Source: Pseudodesulfovibrio senegalensis | GTDB lineage: Bacteria; Desulfobacterota; Desulfovibrionia; Desulfovibrionales; Desulfovibrionaceae | Reading direction: 5' to 3' | Length of the DNA stretch: 64,000 nucleotides | Assembly: GCF_008830225.1 (NCBI RefSeq) | Contig: NZ_WAIE01000001.1 | Coordinates: 62,001 to 126,000 of the forward strand | Translations under genes and position numbers: made by a program | Shown here: piece by piece, positions 55,385 through 63,583 of the stretch | Layout of the letters: each line of letters begins with the position of its first letter | How positions within the stretch are numbered: position 1 is the first letter of the stretch | Notes under the pieces: model-generated | Told to the model about the DNA's origin: nothing | Databases searched by the model: none | The model's input: only the letters and a program-made list of their open reading frames with translations

Positions 55385-55717
55385 CCTTACGGCTGCCGAT
55401 AGCGGCGTGACTGCGTCGTCGATGCAAAAAGACCAACCCCTCGCGTACGTTTTGTACGCGTCGGCCTTGGTCTTTTTTTTTCTCCTAGCCCTCGCTTGCT
55501 CTCGCCAGCCTTGCGAATTGAGGGGGCACCCACGCTGCGCGGCTTCGGTTTGGAACTCGCCGAATCAGCCGAAAGGGAATCGGGGCGGTCGCGGTTCTGG
55601 TGTCCGATTTTTTATCGCGTTGTTTCCGGTGGTTGTGGAAAAAATTGCGCTTCATGCCGCATGTGTTGCCGAAAGCCTGTTGCCGCCGGGCCGTATTTGC
55701 GGTAAATCGTTCTCCTT
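55385..55717. other. 333-bp intergenic region before hypA
   Basis: The first 100 bp hold the double hairpin at 55426-55481. The remainder (55490-55717) has no gene I can support and no clear promoter or ribosome site for hypA. Confidence 0.6.
55426..55481 (+). terminator. Compound terminator hairpin after the phosphate genes
   Basis: An outer stem AAAAAGACCAA / TTGGTCTTTTT encloses an inner stem CGCGTAC / GTACGCG (55442-55448 with 55454-55460), followed by a long T-run. This layered form looks like a dispersed hairpin repeat, but only one copy is in the window. Confidence 0.85.
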
Positions 55718-56071
55718 ATGCATGAAATGTCAATAGTCCAAAGCATTTTGGCGATACTCAAGGATGAAATGACCAAGCGGGATATTCCCCGACTCAAGCG
55801 TGTGGTTCTCAAGAACGGCGCCTTGGCCGGAGTGGTGTCCGAATCCATGGAATTCTGCTGGACGGCCCTTGTGCCGGGCACCGAGTTCGAGGACACGGTG
55901 CTGGAATTGAGCGAAATTCCCCTGAAGCTGCGCTGCGGAGAGTGCGGCGAGGAATTTTTTCCGGAAGATGTCCGCTATACCCCGTGCCCCAAATGCGAGG
56001 CGGTCATTGGCCACGATGTTTTGGAGGGGAAGGAACTGTATATCGATTTCGTGGAACCCGCCGAGGAATAG
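55718..56071 (+). CDS. hypA: Hydrogenase maturation nickel metallochaperone HypA
   Basis: A 117-residue protein beginning MHEMSIVQSIL, whose N-terminal Met-His-Glu binds nickel. The zinc site is two C-x2-C pairs, LRCGECGEEF and TPCPKCEAV. It inserts nickel into NiFe hydrogenases together with HypB, encoded 20 bp downstream. No obvious ribosome site precedes ATG 55718. Confidence 0.95.
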   Translation: MHEMSIVQSILAILKDEMTKRDIPRLKRVVLKNGALAGVVSESMEFCWTALVPGTEFEDTVLELSEIPLKLRCGECGEEFFPEDVRYTPCPKCEAVIGHDVLEGKELYIDFVEPAEE

Positions 56072-56091
56072 GGCGGCACAAGGAGCCTGCA

Positions 56092-56751
56092 ATGAGCATG
56101 GAAGTTCCCATCGTCAGAAATGTGCTGGAAGCCAACGACCGCATAGCCGAGGAACTGAAGAACACTTTCAGGGAAAAAGGCATTCTGTGCCTGAATCTCA
56201 TGAGTTCCCCGGGAGCGGGCAAGACCAGCCTGCTGGAACGCACCCTGACCGACCTCAAGGACGAGTTCGGCATGGCCGTGGTGGAAGGTGATCTGCAAAC
56301 CGATAACGACGCCCGCCGCGTGGCCGCCACTGGTGCGCAGGCAGTTCAGGTCAACACCGAGGGCGGCTGCCATCTGGATTCCGGCATGGTGCTGGATGCC
56401 ATCCGCTCCATGGATCTGGACAATATCGACATCCTGTTCGTGGAAAACGTGGGCAACCTCGTGTGTCCGGCGGAATTCGACGTGGGCGAGGACTACAAGG
56501 TCACGCTGCTTTCCGTGACCGAGGGTGACGACAAGCCGGAAAAGTACCCCCTCATGTTCCACCTGTCCGCGGTCATGTTGCTGAACAAGACCGATCTTTT
56601 GCCCTATGTGGACTTCAGCCTCGACAATGCGGCCAGGCATGCCAAGGCCTTGAACAAGGATATCAAGGTCATGCCCCTGTCCTGCCGCAATGGCGAAGGG
56701 CTTGACGATTGGTACGAATGGCTGCGTGCCAAACGAGCGGAAAAGAAGTAG
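56092..56751 (+). CDS. hypB: Hydrogenase maturation GTPase HypB
   Basis: A 219-residue SIMIBI GTPase from ATG 56092 (AAGGAGCC site). P-loop SSPGAGKTSLLE, VVEGDLQTDNDARR, TEGGCHLDSGM, VENVGNLVCPAEFD and LLNKTDLLPYVDF are all present. It lacks both the His-rich N-terminal nickel store and the CxxCGC motif of some HypBs. It supplies nickel to hydrogenase large subunits with HypA. Other hyp genes are elsewhere. Confidence 0.96.
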   Translation: MSMEVPIVRNVLEANDRIAEELKNTFREKGILCLNLMSSPGAGKTSLLERTLTDLKDEFGMAVVEGDLQTDNDARRVAATGAQAVQVNTEGGCHLDSGMVLDAIRSMDLDNIDILFVENVGNLVCPAEFDVGEDYKVTLLSVTEGDDKPEKYPLMFHLSAVMLLNKTDLLPYVDFSLDNAARHAKALNKDIKVMPLSCRNGEGLDDWYEWLRAKRAEKK

Positions 56752-56773
56752 ATTCTTGGAATGTGATTATTGC

Positions 56774-56806
56774 GCCCCGCACGGCTTGCCGTGCGGGGCT
56801 TTTTTT
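56774..56806 (+). terminator. Intrinsic terminator after hypB
   Basis: A perfect 12-bp stem GCCCCGCACGGC / GCCGTGCGGGGC with a TT loop is followed by seven Ts. Confidence 0.95.
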
Positions 56807-56849
56807 GGGCGAATAATCCGTCCTTTTTTTCGTCATTTCATCCCTTTTC

Positions 56850-58229
56850 ATGCGTGAATTTTGGGCGTATGCTGCGCCCATGTCGTTTCCGAAAGACCTA
56901 CCCTTCGAGGATGTGCTGGCCTCCATTGCCGATGGCGTGTTCACCGTGGATACGGATTGGAACATCACCTATTTCAACGAGGCGGCCGAGCGCATCACCG
57001 GGATTCCTGCCGAAGAGGCCCTGGGCCAGAAGTGCTGGGACGTGTTTCACTCCAGCCTGTGCGACGGTTCCTGCGCCCTGCGCGAATGCGTTGCCAATTC
57101 GGGCGTGATTTCCTGCAAGTCCATATTCATCGTGCGGCCGGACGGGCAGAAGGTGCCGGTGTCCATTTCCGCGGCGCCCCTGCGCAATGCCGACGGCGAA
57201 ATCGTGGGCGGCGTGGAGACCTTCCGCGACCTGACGGAATTGCAGCTCATGCGCCGCAAGGTCGAGGAGCACTACAGCTTCGAGGACATCGTGGGCCGCA
57301 GCGAGGCGCTGGACAAGATTTTCCGTATCCTGCCGCAGGTCAGCCGCAGCGAAGCAACCGTGCTGCTCTTGGGCGAATCCGGCACGGGCAAGGAGCTGTT
57401 CGCCCGCGCCGTGCACAACCTGAGCACACGGCGCGAAGGACCGTTCGTGGCCGTGAACTGCGGAGCACTGCCGGATACGTTGCTGGAATCCGAACTGTTC
57501 GGGTACAAGGCCGGGGCCTTTACCGACGCCAAGGGCGACAAGCCCGGGCGTTTCGAGCTGGCTGCCGGGGGCACCATTTTTCTGGACGAGATCGGTGATC
57601 TGCCCGCCAAGTTGCAGGTCAAGCTGTTGCGCGTGTTGCAGGAGAAGGTTTATGAGCCGCTGGGCGGGGTCAAGCCCGTGCCGTGCGACGCGCGCATCAT
57701 TGCGGCCACCAATCGTGATCTGGAAACCCTCGTGGCCGAGGGAACCTTCCGGCAGGATCTCTATTACCGGCTGAATGTGGTCACCCTGCGCCTGCCGCCG
57801 CTGCGGGAGCGGCGTGAGGACATTCCGCTTTTGGTGAATCATTTCATACGCGAATATAACACGTTGCAGGACAAGAACGTGCAGGGCGTGTCCGAAGACG
57901 TCATGGCGCTTTTGCTGCGGCACGATTTCCCCGGCAATGTGCGCGAGCTGGAAAACATTCTCGAGTTCGCCTTCATTTTGTGTAGCAACGGCTTCATTCA
58001 GCTGGAACACCTGCCGGACAGCATCCGGCCGCTCAAATCAGCGGACGTGCTGGCCGAAGGTGTGGGCGGCACGCTGGAGGAAATCAAGTGCCGGGCCGTG
58101 CTGCAGGCTTTGGAGCGCAACGAGGGCCGCAAGATGGCCACCTGCCGCGAACTCGGCATTTCCAAGGACACCCTGCGGCGCATGCTGCAGCGTTGTGCGG
58201 AAACCGGAGCGGAAACGGGCGCAGAATAA
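56850..58229 (+). CDS. Sigma-54-dependent transcriptional activator with PAS domain (ORP operon regulator)
   Basis: A 459-residue activator. A PAS domain at about 20-130 (LASIADGVFTVDTDWNITYF) contains cysteines in SSLCDGSCALREC that could sense redox or metal. The AAA+ domain at about 145-380 has Walker A GESGTGKE, loop-1 GAFTDA in place of the usual GAFTGA, Walker B TIFLDEIGDL and the R-finger region FRQDLYYRLNV. A Fis-type helix-turn-helix ends the protein (ATCRELGISKDTLRRML). It lies directly before the ORP operon, whose sigma-54 promoter it probably activates. ATG 56880 is a possible alternative start; neither has a good ribosome site. Confidence 0.9.
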   Translation: MREFWAYAAPMSFPKDLPFEDVLASIADGVFTVDTDWNITYFNEAAERITGIPAEEALGQKCWDVFHSSLCDGSCALRECVANSGVISCKSIFIVRPDGQKVPVSISAAPLRNADGEIVGGVETFRDLTELQLMRRKVEEHYSFEDIVGRSEALDKIFRILPQVSRSEATVLLLGESGTGKELFARAVHNLSTRREGPFVAVNCGALPDTLLESELFGYKAGAFTDAKGDKPGRFELAAGGTIFLDEIGDLPAKLQVKLLRVLQEKVYEPLGGVKPVPCDARIIAATNRDLETLVAEGTFRQDLYYRLNVVTLRLPPLRERREDIPLLVNHFIREYNTLQDKNVQGVSEDVMALLLRHDFPGNVRELENILEFAFILCSNGFIQLEHLPDSIRPLKSADVLAEGVGGTLEEIKCRAVLQALERNEGRKMATCRELGISKDTLRRMLQRCAETGAETGAE

Positions 58230-58245
58230 GCCTTCGTTTTTTCTC

Positions 58246-58270
58246 AAGGCGAAGTCTGCGCCGTTTTTTT
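58246..58270 (+). terminator. Weak terminator after the sigma-54 activator
   Basis: A short GGCG / CGCC stem is followed by GTTTTTTT. The short stem makes it uncertain. Confidence 0.35.
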
Positions 58271-58317
58271 CGGGGCAAGAAAATTTTATTTGTCTGTAAT
58301 TATTGATTTTATTGCGT

Positions 58318-58333
58318 TGGCACATTGTGTGCT
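58318..58333 (+). promoter_or_regulatory. Sigma-54 promoter of the ORP operon
   Basis: TGGCACATTGTGTGCT has the invariant GG (58319-58320) and GC (58331-58332) exactly 10 bp apart and a perfect TGGCAC -24 element. It lies 46 bp before the first ORP gene and 89 bp after the activator gene. Confidence 0.88.
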
Positions 58334-58378
58334 TTATGGAGGTGTCCGTCGCGACAACCCGTGGCGGAGCAAAAGCTT

Positions 58379-58864
58379 ATGAATGAAAAACAACTCGTTT
58401 GCCTGGCCTGTTATGAAGATCGTCTTGCTTCCGTGTTCGACAACGCGGACGAGTTTCGGTTTTATCAGGTGGACGAGGACGGAATTTGCCCCGCAGGTCA
58501 CCTATCCCTTCCCTCAAAGGACCCAATGGACAGGACATCCGCCATACTGGCCTGCGGGGTAACAACTCTTGTATGCGGCGCCTTGTGCGGCCGCACTGAA
58601 CGACAGCTTGTCAATGCTGGTATCGCCGTCCGCCCGTGGGTCAGGGGCGGCGTCGAGGAAGTCCTCGACGCCTTTGTGCGAGGCTCCATCGAGTCTCTGG
58701 CCATGCCCGGGTGCCGTGCCGCGAGAGGCGACGCGACCTGGCCGGGAATGGGTCGTTGCCGCTCCGGCAATGGTTTGGGACGGCGCCGGGGAGCCGGTTT
58801 GCAGGGTGCAGCCGGTTGCCGGGCGGGCGGCGTACTCAAAAAGAAAATGAACGGGGGTAACTGA
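58379..58864 (+). CDS. NifX/NifB-type dinitrogenase iron-molybdenum cofactor domain protein, first ORP-operon gene
   Basis: A 161-residue protein from ATG 58379 with a GGCGGAGC site. The first 115 residues fit the NifX/NifB-C/VnfX-like fold: LVCLACYEDRLASVFDNADE, then GVTTLVCGALCGRTERQLVN and GIAVRPWVRGGVEEVLDAF. The rest is a Gly/Arg-rich tail with several cysteines (AMPGCRAARG, GAAGCRAGG). Its stop overlaps the next start (TGATG). It corresponds by position to the gene before the orange-protein gene in D. vulgaris; a role in Mo-Cu cluster handling is inferred. Confidence 0.8.
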   Translation: MNEKQLVCLACYEDRLASVFDNADEFRFYQVDEDGICPAGHLSLPSKDPMDRTSAILACGVTTLVCGALCGRTERQLVNAGIAVRPWVRGGVEEVLDAFVRGSIESLAMPGCRAARGDATWPGMGRCRSGNGLGRRRGAGLQGAAGCRAGGVLKKKMNGGN

Positions 58865-59223
58865 TGAAAATAGCAATCAGCAGCACCGGACCGGACCTTT
58901 CCGGTCCCATGGACGCACGTTTCGGGCGCGCTACCGGTTTTGTGATCTACGACACAGAGACCGGCGAGCACGAATACGTTGATAACGAACAGAATCTGAC
59001 CCTGCCGCAGGGCGCGGGCATCCAGTCCGCACAGAACGTGGCCGCCACCGGGGCCAAGGCCGTGATCACCGGCCACGCCGGTCCCAAGGCGTTCAAGGCT
59101 CTGGAACACGGCGGCATCGCCATGTATCTCGGCCAGGGCGGAACCGTGCAGGAAGCCGTGGACGCATTCAAGGCCGGCTCCCTCGAGGTTGCACAGGGTC
59201 CGGACAAGGAAGGCCACTGGTAA
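58864..59223 (+). CDS. orp: Orange protein (ORP), NifX-like Mo-Cu cluster protein
   Basis: A 119-residue protein of the dinitrogenase Fe-Mo cofactor biosynthesis fold: MKIAISSTGPDLSGPMDARF, GRATGFVIYD, QSAQNVAATGAKAVITGHAG and GPDKEGHW. Size and sequence type match the orange protein of Desulfovibrio, which binds an unusual S-Mo-S-Cu-S-Mo-S cluster without cysteine ligation. This protein likewise has no cysteine. In D. vulgaris the ORP complex is linked to cell morphology and septum placement. It is coupled to the preceding gene by a one-base overlap. Confidence 0.85.
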   Translation: MKIAISSTGPDLSGPMDARFGRATGFVIYDTETGEHEYVDNEQNLTLPQGAGIQSAQNVAATGAKAVITGHAGPKAFKALEHGGIAMYLGQGGTVQEAVDAFKAGSLEVAQGPDKEGHW

Positions 59224-59313
59224 TGGGTAAAAGGGGTTTGACAACCCCGCGTCAGTGATTATTTCCCGTTACACAACGGCCTTGGCCGGAATTTCAATAT
59301 CAGGAGAATCATC

Positions 59314-60573
59314 ATGAGTGACTCATGCGGTAGCTGTTCATCCGCCCAGGGCGGCGGATGTTCCGGCGGCGGATGTGCCGAAAGTCCCGAGGAACTGAAA
59401 CTCAAGAAAACCCTTGGCCGCATCAAGCATAAGATCGTGGTCATGTCCGGCAAGGGCGGGGTGGGCAAGTCCACCGTTGCCACCAATATTGCCGTGGCCC
59501 TTTCGCAGGCGGGCAAGCGTGTCGGTCTTCTGGACGTGGACGTGCACGGACCCAGCGTGCCCCGACTCCTGTCGCTGGAGGGCCAGCAGCCCCACATCGG
59601 CAGCGAGGTCATCGAACCCATTTCCTGGAGCCGCAACCTGTGGGTCATGTCCCTCGGTTTCATGCTGCCCAGCAAGGAAGACGCCGTAATCTGGCGTGGT
59701 CCGGTCAAGATGGGATTGATCAAGCAGTTCGTGCAGGACGTTGCCTGGGGCGATCTGGACTACCTCATCGTGGACTGCCCTCCGGGCACCGGCGACGAGC
59801 CGCTTTCCACTTTGCAGACCCTCGGTCAGGACGCCCATGCCGTGGTCGTGACCACCCCGCAGGGCGTGGCCGTGGATGACGTGCGACGTTCGGTTTCCTT
59901 TGTGCGCCAGCTGGGCAACCCGCTGGTGGGCATCGTGGAAAACATGTCCGGCTTTGCCTGTCCGGACTGCGGCGCTGTACACAACATTTTCAATTCCGGC
60001 GGCGGTGAAGAGCTCGCCAAGGAAATGGGCACCAAGTTCCTGGGTCGCATTCCCATCGATCCGGAAGTTGCCCGCTCCGGCGACGAAGGCTTCCCGCTGG
60101 TCAAGGTGGATCACGATTCCGCCACGGCCCAGGCCATGAATGCGGTCATCAAGCACATGCTTGATCTGGCCGACGCATTGCAGGAGAACAAAGAAATGCC
60201 CAAGGTCGATGAAGTGAATTCCGAAAACGGTCGAGTCCGTATCGCCATTCCCGTGGTGCAGGGCCAGTTGTGCATGCATTTCGGCCATTGCGAGCAGTTT
60301 GCCATGGTGGACGTGGACTCGGAGCTCAAGTCCATCATCTCCACGCATTTCGAAACGCCGCCGCCCCATGAGCCGGGTGTGATTCCCGCATGGTGCGCGG
60401 ACCAGAAAGTCAATCTGGTCATCGCCGGGGGCATGGGGGCCAAGGCCCAGTCCATGTTCACGGATCGCGGCGTGCGCGTGATCACCGGCGCCCCGTCCCT
60501 GGAGCCGGAAGCCGTGGTCAAGCAGTATCTGGACGGATCGCTGGTCACCGGCGCAAACACCTGCGACCACTAA
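59314..60573 (+). CDS. Mrp/NBP35-type ATPase fused to a C-terminal NifX-like domain (ORP operon)
   Basis: A 419-residue fusion. The N-terminus is cysteine-rich (CGSCSSAQGGGCSGGGC), then comes a deviant-Walker ATPase (VMSGKGGVGKSTVATNIA, LLDVDVHGPSVPRL, VDCPPGTGDEP) with the bridging-cluster cysteines ACPDCG. From about residue 305 a NifX/ORP-like domain follows (RIAIPVVQGQLCMHFGHCEQ ... GGMGAKAQSMF). Mrp proteins carry Fe-S clusters to targets. The fusion to the ORP-type domain is the layout of the MRP protein of the ORP complex. A terminator follows at 60614. Confidence 0.92.
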   Translation: MSDSCGSCSSAQGGGCSGGGCAESPEELKLKKTLGRIKHKIVVMSGKGGVGKSTVATNIAVALSQAGKRVGLLDVDVHGPSVPRLLSLEGQQPHIGSEVIEPISWSRNLWVMSLGFMLPSKEDAVIWRGPVKMGLIKQFVQDVAWGDLDYLIVDCPPGTGDEPLSTLQTLGQDAHAVVVTTPQGVAVDDVRRSVSFVRQLGNPLVGIVENMSGFACPDCGAVHNIFNSGGGEELAKEMGTKFLGRIPIDPEVARSGDEGFPLVKVDHDSATAQAMNAVIKHMLDLADALQENKEMPKVDEVNSENGRVRIAIPVVQGQLCMHFGHCEQFAMVDVDSELKSIISTHFETPPPHEPGVIPAWCADQKVNLVIAGGMGAKAQSMFTDRGVRVITGAPSLEPEAVVKQYLDGSLVTGANTCDH

Positions 60574-60613
60574 ACGAATACAAGGCATAACCGACATGCC
60601 TCCATTCCCAGAC

Positions 60614-60653
60614 GGGGGACGCGGTCCGAACGACCGCGTCCCCCTGATTTTTT
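60614..60653 (+). terminator. Intrinsic terminator of the ORP operon
   Basis: A perfect 13-bp stem GGGGGACGCGGTC / GACCGCGTCCCCC with a 5-base loop is followed by TGATTTTTT. Confidence 0.92.
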
Positions 60654-60733
60654 GTGGCCATTCGGCGTGAACAGGCGTCCGTGCTGGCCGCAGGCGCTTT
60701 TCGCGGAAAACCGGCATTGACAGGAGCGCGTTC

Positions 60734-61750
60734 ATGCTGTTGTCTTGCCGGGCCATGAAAATCATACACAAACTCTTTCGCACACCGGCCGCGCTTCGCG
60801 GGCTGGTGCAGGCCGCGTTCACGCTGTTCTGCCTGTACGTGGGCTGGACCTTTTTCTGGTTCGTAAGCTGGGCCAGAGGCGCAAGCCCGGATTTCGTCCC
60901 CCGTCCGCCGGCCGTGGAGGCTTTTTTGCCCATCAGCGCGCTCATGGGGTTGAAACGGCTGGTCATGACCGGACAATGGGACCCGGTGCATCCGGCCGGA
61001 CTGGCCATTCTGGTGGCCGCATTGGTCATGAGCTGGCTTTTCCGCAAGGGTTTCTGCGCGTATGTCTGTCCCGTGGGTTTCATTTCCGGCCTGCTGGAAA
61101 AACTGGGCAGGCGCATCGGCCTGGCCCGCACCCCGCCCCGCTGGCTTGCTGTGCCCCTGCACGGCCTCAAGTATCTGTTGCTTGGCTTTTTCCTGTATAC
61201 CACCTTCTTCGGCATGAGCCTGTTCGCTGCCGAGCGGTTCATGCGCTCGTCCTACAACATCACGGCAGACGCACGCATGCTGGATTTTTTTCTGCATCCC
61301 TCTGCCGCGGCCCTGACCGTGTTGGGAGCGCTGCTCGTGCTGTGCATTGTCTGGCGCAATTTCTGGTGCCGTTTTCTGTGTCCCTATGGCGCACTGCTGG
61401 GGTTGGCCGCGTTTTTTTCCCCGCTGGGAGTGCGGCGTGATCCTGCGACCTGCGTGGATTGCGGACGGTGTTCACAGGCTTGTCCCATGGGCATTCCCGT
61501 TCATGAGCGGATCTCCGTGGGCTCGCCCGAATGCATCGGCTGCGCCGAATGCGTTGGTGCATGTCCTGTTCCGGACTGTCTGAACGTGAGCGCCGGCCGT
61601 CGTCGTTTGCCGTTCTGGATCGTTGTCGCTGGCTGTGTTGCCGTGTTGCTGGGAGTCTGGATTGTGGCACGTGTGACCGGGCATTGGGACGCGGCAATGC
61701 CGCAGGACATGCTGCGGCGCATGTACTCCATGCCTGCTGCCGGTTTCTGA
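60734..61750 (+). CDS. Polytopic membrane ferredoxin protein (NapH/YccM/CcoG-like)
   Basis: A 338-residue protein with about five membrane helices; ATG 60734 has AGGAG 8 bp upstream. Two CxxxCP loops face the cytoplasm (GFCAYVCPVG and WCRFLCPYG), and two [4Fe-4S] motifs follow: CVDCGRCSQACPMGI and CIGCAECVGACPVPDC. This is the NapH-type architecture for passing electrons between quinols and periplasmic or membrane partners. The partner cannot be named from the context. Confidence 0.88.
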   Translation: MLLSCRAMKIIHKLFRTPAALRGLVQAAFTLFCLYVGWTFFWFVSWARGASPDFVPRPPAVEAFLPISALMGLKRLVMTGQWDPVHPAGLAILVAALVMSWLFRKGFCAYVCPVGFISGLLEKLGRRIGLARTPPRWLAVPLHGLKYLLLGFFLYTTFFGMSLFAAERFMRSSYNITADARMLDFFLHPSAAALTVLGALLVLCIVWRNFWCRFLCPYGALLGLAAFFSPLGVRRDPATCVDCGRCSQACPMGIPVHERISVGSPECIGCAECVGACPVPDCLNVSAGRRRLPFWIVVAGCVAVLLGVWIVARVTGHWDAAMPQDMLRRMYSMPAAGF

Positions 61751-61803
61751 TCCGGGCATAGGTTATAACTGGCGTCCGTCCGGTTTTGGTGTATTATCAT
61801 CCC

Positions 61804-62808
61804 ATGATGAAATACGTTTTGCGTGGGGGGGCGATCATCGCTCTTCTCATTTTTCTTTTCAGCACGGCACAGGCCGCCCCGGTTCGTGTCGTCTTCATCC
61901 CCAAGGCCACCATGCCGTTTTTCTGGCAGGTAATGGAACGGAGTGCCCGACATACAGCGGAACGGCTGAACGTGGACCTCGTCTGGCGCGGGCCGCGAAA
62001 CGAAATCAATCTGTTGGCCCAACGAAAGTTGCTGACCCTCTATACCCGGACCCCCGGGACAGATGCCATTGTCCTGGCCCCGTCAAGTCTCGACGATCTC
62101 AATCCGGAGATAGCGGAGGCCGCCGAGGCGGGCATCAAGATCGTCGTGGTGGATTCGCCTTCCTCCTCGCGTCATGTTTCGGCTTTCATTGCCACGGACA
62201 ACTATCATGCCGGGTACAAGACCGGCGAATACATGGCCGCAAAGGTTGGTCCGGACTCCACCGTGATGATCATGGGGTACGTGAAGGGAAACGTATCCAC
62301 GGACCGGCGTGAGAAGGGTTTTCGCGACGCCATGAAGGCTCGGGCACCCGGAGTGACTCTGGTTTCCAGCCATTGCGAAAAGGGGCTCTACCGGGTCTGT
62401 GCACAGGCCGCGCTTGCAGGGCTCAGGAAATACAAGGATCTTGCCGGCGTATTTGCCGTCAACGAGATTTCGAGCGTGGGGCTGGTGGAAGCGCTGGGCT
62501 ATCATGAAGGCACCCGCCCCGGGACTGTCGTGATATTCGACTACAATCAGCGCCTCGAGGATGCGCTCAAGGATGGAAGCGTGGATATTCTTGTCGCCCA
62601 GTCGCCGGAAACCATGGGCAGGCTCGGTGTGCAGACGGCCCTCGACCTCGTGGAAGGGCGCTGCGTGGAGGCGGTGAAGCGATGTCCCGTGCTGTTTCTC
62701 GACCGTGAAAGCGCCACGGAAGATGTTTTGAAGACCCTTCGCCTTGAAGGGTTCAGTGGTGTGGAGGCATCGCCCCACATCATGGGAATCAATACCCCGA
62801 CCCCTTGA
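61804..62808 (+). CDS. Periplasmic sugar-binding protein of the RbsB/LacI type, orphan
   Basis: A 334-residue precursor from ATG 61804. Signal peptide GGAIIALLIFLFSTAQA. The Peripla_BP_4 fold shows VRVVFIPKATMPFFWQVMER, GTDAIVLAPSS, GIKIVVVDSP, FIATDNYHAGYKTGEYMA, VFAVNEISSVGLVEAL and VAQSPETMGRLGVQTAL. No permease or ATPase gene is beside it, so it may serve a distant transporter or act as a periplasmic sensor for a kinase or chemoreceptor. The start has no strong ribosome site. Confidence 0.85.
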   Translation: MMKYVLRGGAIIALLIFLFSTAQAAPVRVVFIPKATMPFFWQVMERSARHTAERLNVDLVWRGPRNEINLLAQRKLLTLYTRTPGTDAIVLAPSSLDDLNPEIAEAAEAGIKIVVVDSPSSSRHVSAFIATDNYHAGYKTGEYMAAKVGPDSTVMIMGYVKGNVSTDRREKGFRDAMKARAPGVTLVSSHCEKGLYRVCAQAALAGLRKYKDLAGVFAVNEISSVGLVEALGYHEGTRPGTVVIFDYNQRLEDALKDGSVDILVAQSPETMGRLGVQTALDLVEGRCVEAVKRCPVLFLDRESATEDVLKTLRLEGFSGVEASPHIMGINTPTP

Positions 62809-62927
62809 CTTCCCCTTGCGTCCCTGCTTGAACAAGGCAATACTTGAGATATGCGCGTGTCCGGAACTGTCCGCCATGCGCACTTTTTGACCCTACCCCT
62901 GATGCCGTGCGGCCGAGGAGAAACCGG

Positions 62928-63581
62928 ATGTTCGTTGGACTGAAAATGTTGCGCGATTTCGAAACCGTGACCCCGCAAACCCTGGTCAAGGATGCTCAGA
63001 AGATTCTTGAAGAGAGCAAGCTGTGGATGCTGCTCGTGGAAGACGGGGACGACCTTGTGGGCTATGTGCGCAAGGAAGACATCACCGGCGCACTGCCGAG
63101 CATGGTCACCTCGCTGGAAAAGCACGAGATCAGCTTTCTCATGAGCAAACTGACCATTGCAGAAATCCTGCGCACGGACATCAAGAAGGTTGCCCCGGAA
63201 ACCGAAATCGAGGCCGCCGCGGACATGATGCACGAGATGAACCTGGCCGGGCTGGCCGTGGTGGATGAAAACGACGGTCTCATCGGTTACATCAACCGCA
63301 GCGTGATGCTCGACGTGCTCGTGGAGGGCATGGGCTACCGCGAGGGCGGCAGCCGCGTAGCCATGGAAGTGGAAGACCGCCCGGGCATGCTCTACGAAGC
63401 CGCCGGAATCATCGCCAATCTCAAGTTTTCCATTATTTCCGCGTCCACGTTCCTTTCCGGCGACAGCCGCCTGCTTGTTTTTCGCATTGCCGCCGATGAC
63501 ACAGCCCCGGTTGTGGAGGCCCTTGCCGGACGCGGGTTCAAATTGGTGGATTCCTCGGATTTTCAGGAAAACTGGCGATAG
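62928..63581 (+). CDS. CBS-pair and ACT domain protein (AcuB-like)
   Basis: A 217-residue protein from ATG 62928 after GAGGAGAAACC. Two CBS domains at about 1-60 and 78-130 (LLVEDGDDLVGYVRKEDITG, AAADMMHEMNLAGLAVVDEN, GYINRSVML) are followed by an ACT domain at about 143-217 (AMEVEDRPGMLYEAAGIIAN). CBS pairs bind adenine nucleotides and ACT domains bind amino acids, so this is probably a metabolic sensor. It is followed at once by the truncated gene. Confidence 0.88.
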   Translation: MFVGLKMLRDFETVTPQTLVKDAQKILEESKLWMLLVEDGDDLVGYVRKEDITGALPSMVTSLEKHEISFLMSKLTIAEILRTDIKKVAPETEIEAAADMMHEMNLAGLAVVDENDGLIGYINRSVMLDVLVEGMGYREGGSRVAMEVEDRPGMLYEAAGIIANLKFSIISASTFLSGDSRLLVFRIAADDTAPVVEALAGRGFKLVDSSDFQENWR

Positions 63582-63583
63582 CC

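Noticed and set aside
55640-55660. GG-N10-GC pattern (GGAAAAAATTGCGC) as a sigma-54 promoter for hypA
   Set aside because: The -24 element lacks GGCAC and the -12 region does not fit TTGC in register; no activator is linked to hypA.
59338-61242. A 634-residue minus-strand frame opposite the Mrp fusion and the ferredoxin gene
   Set aside because: It spans a terminator and two well-supported plus-strand genes, with no recognisable domain.
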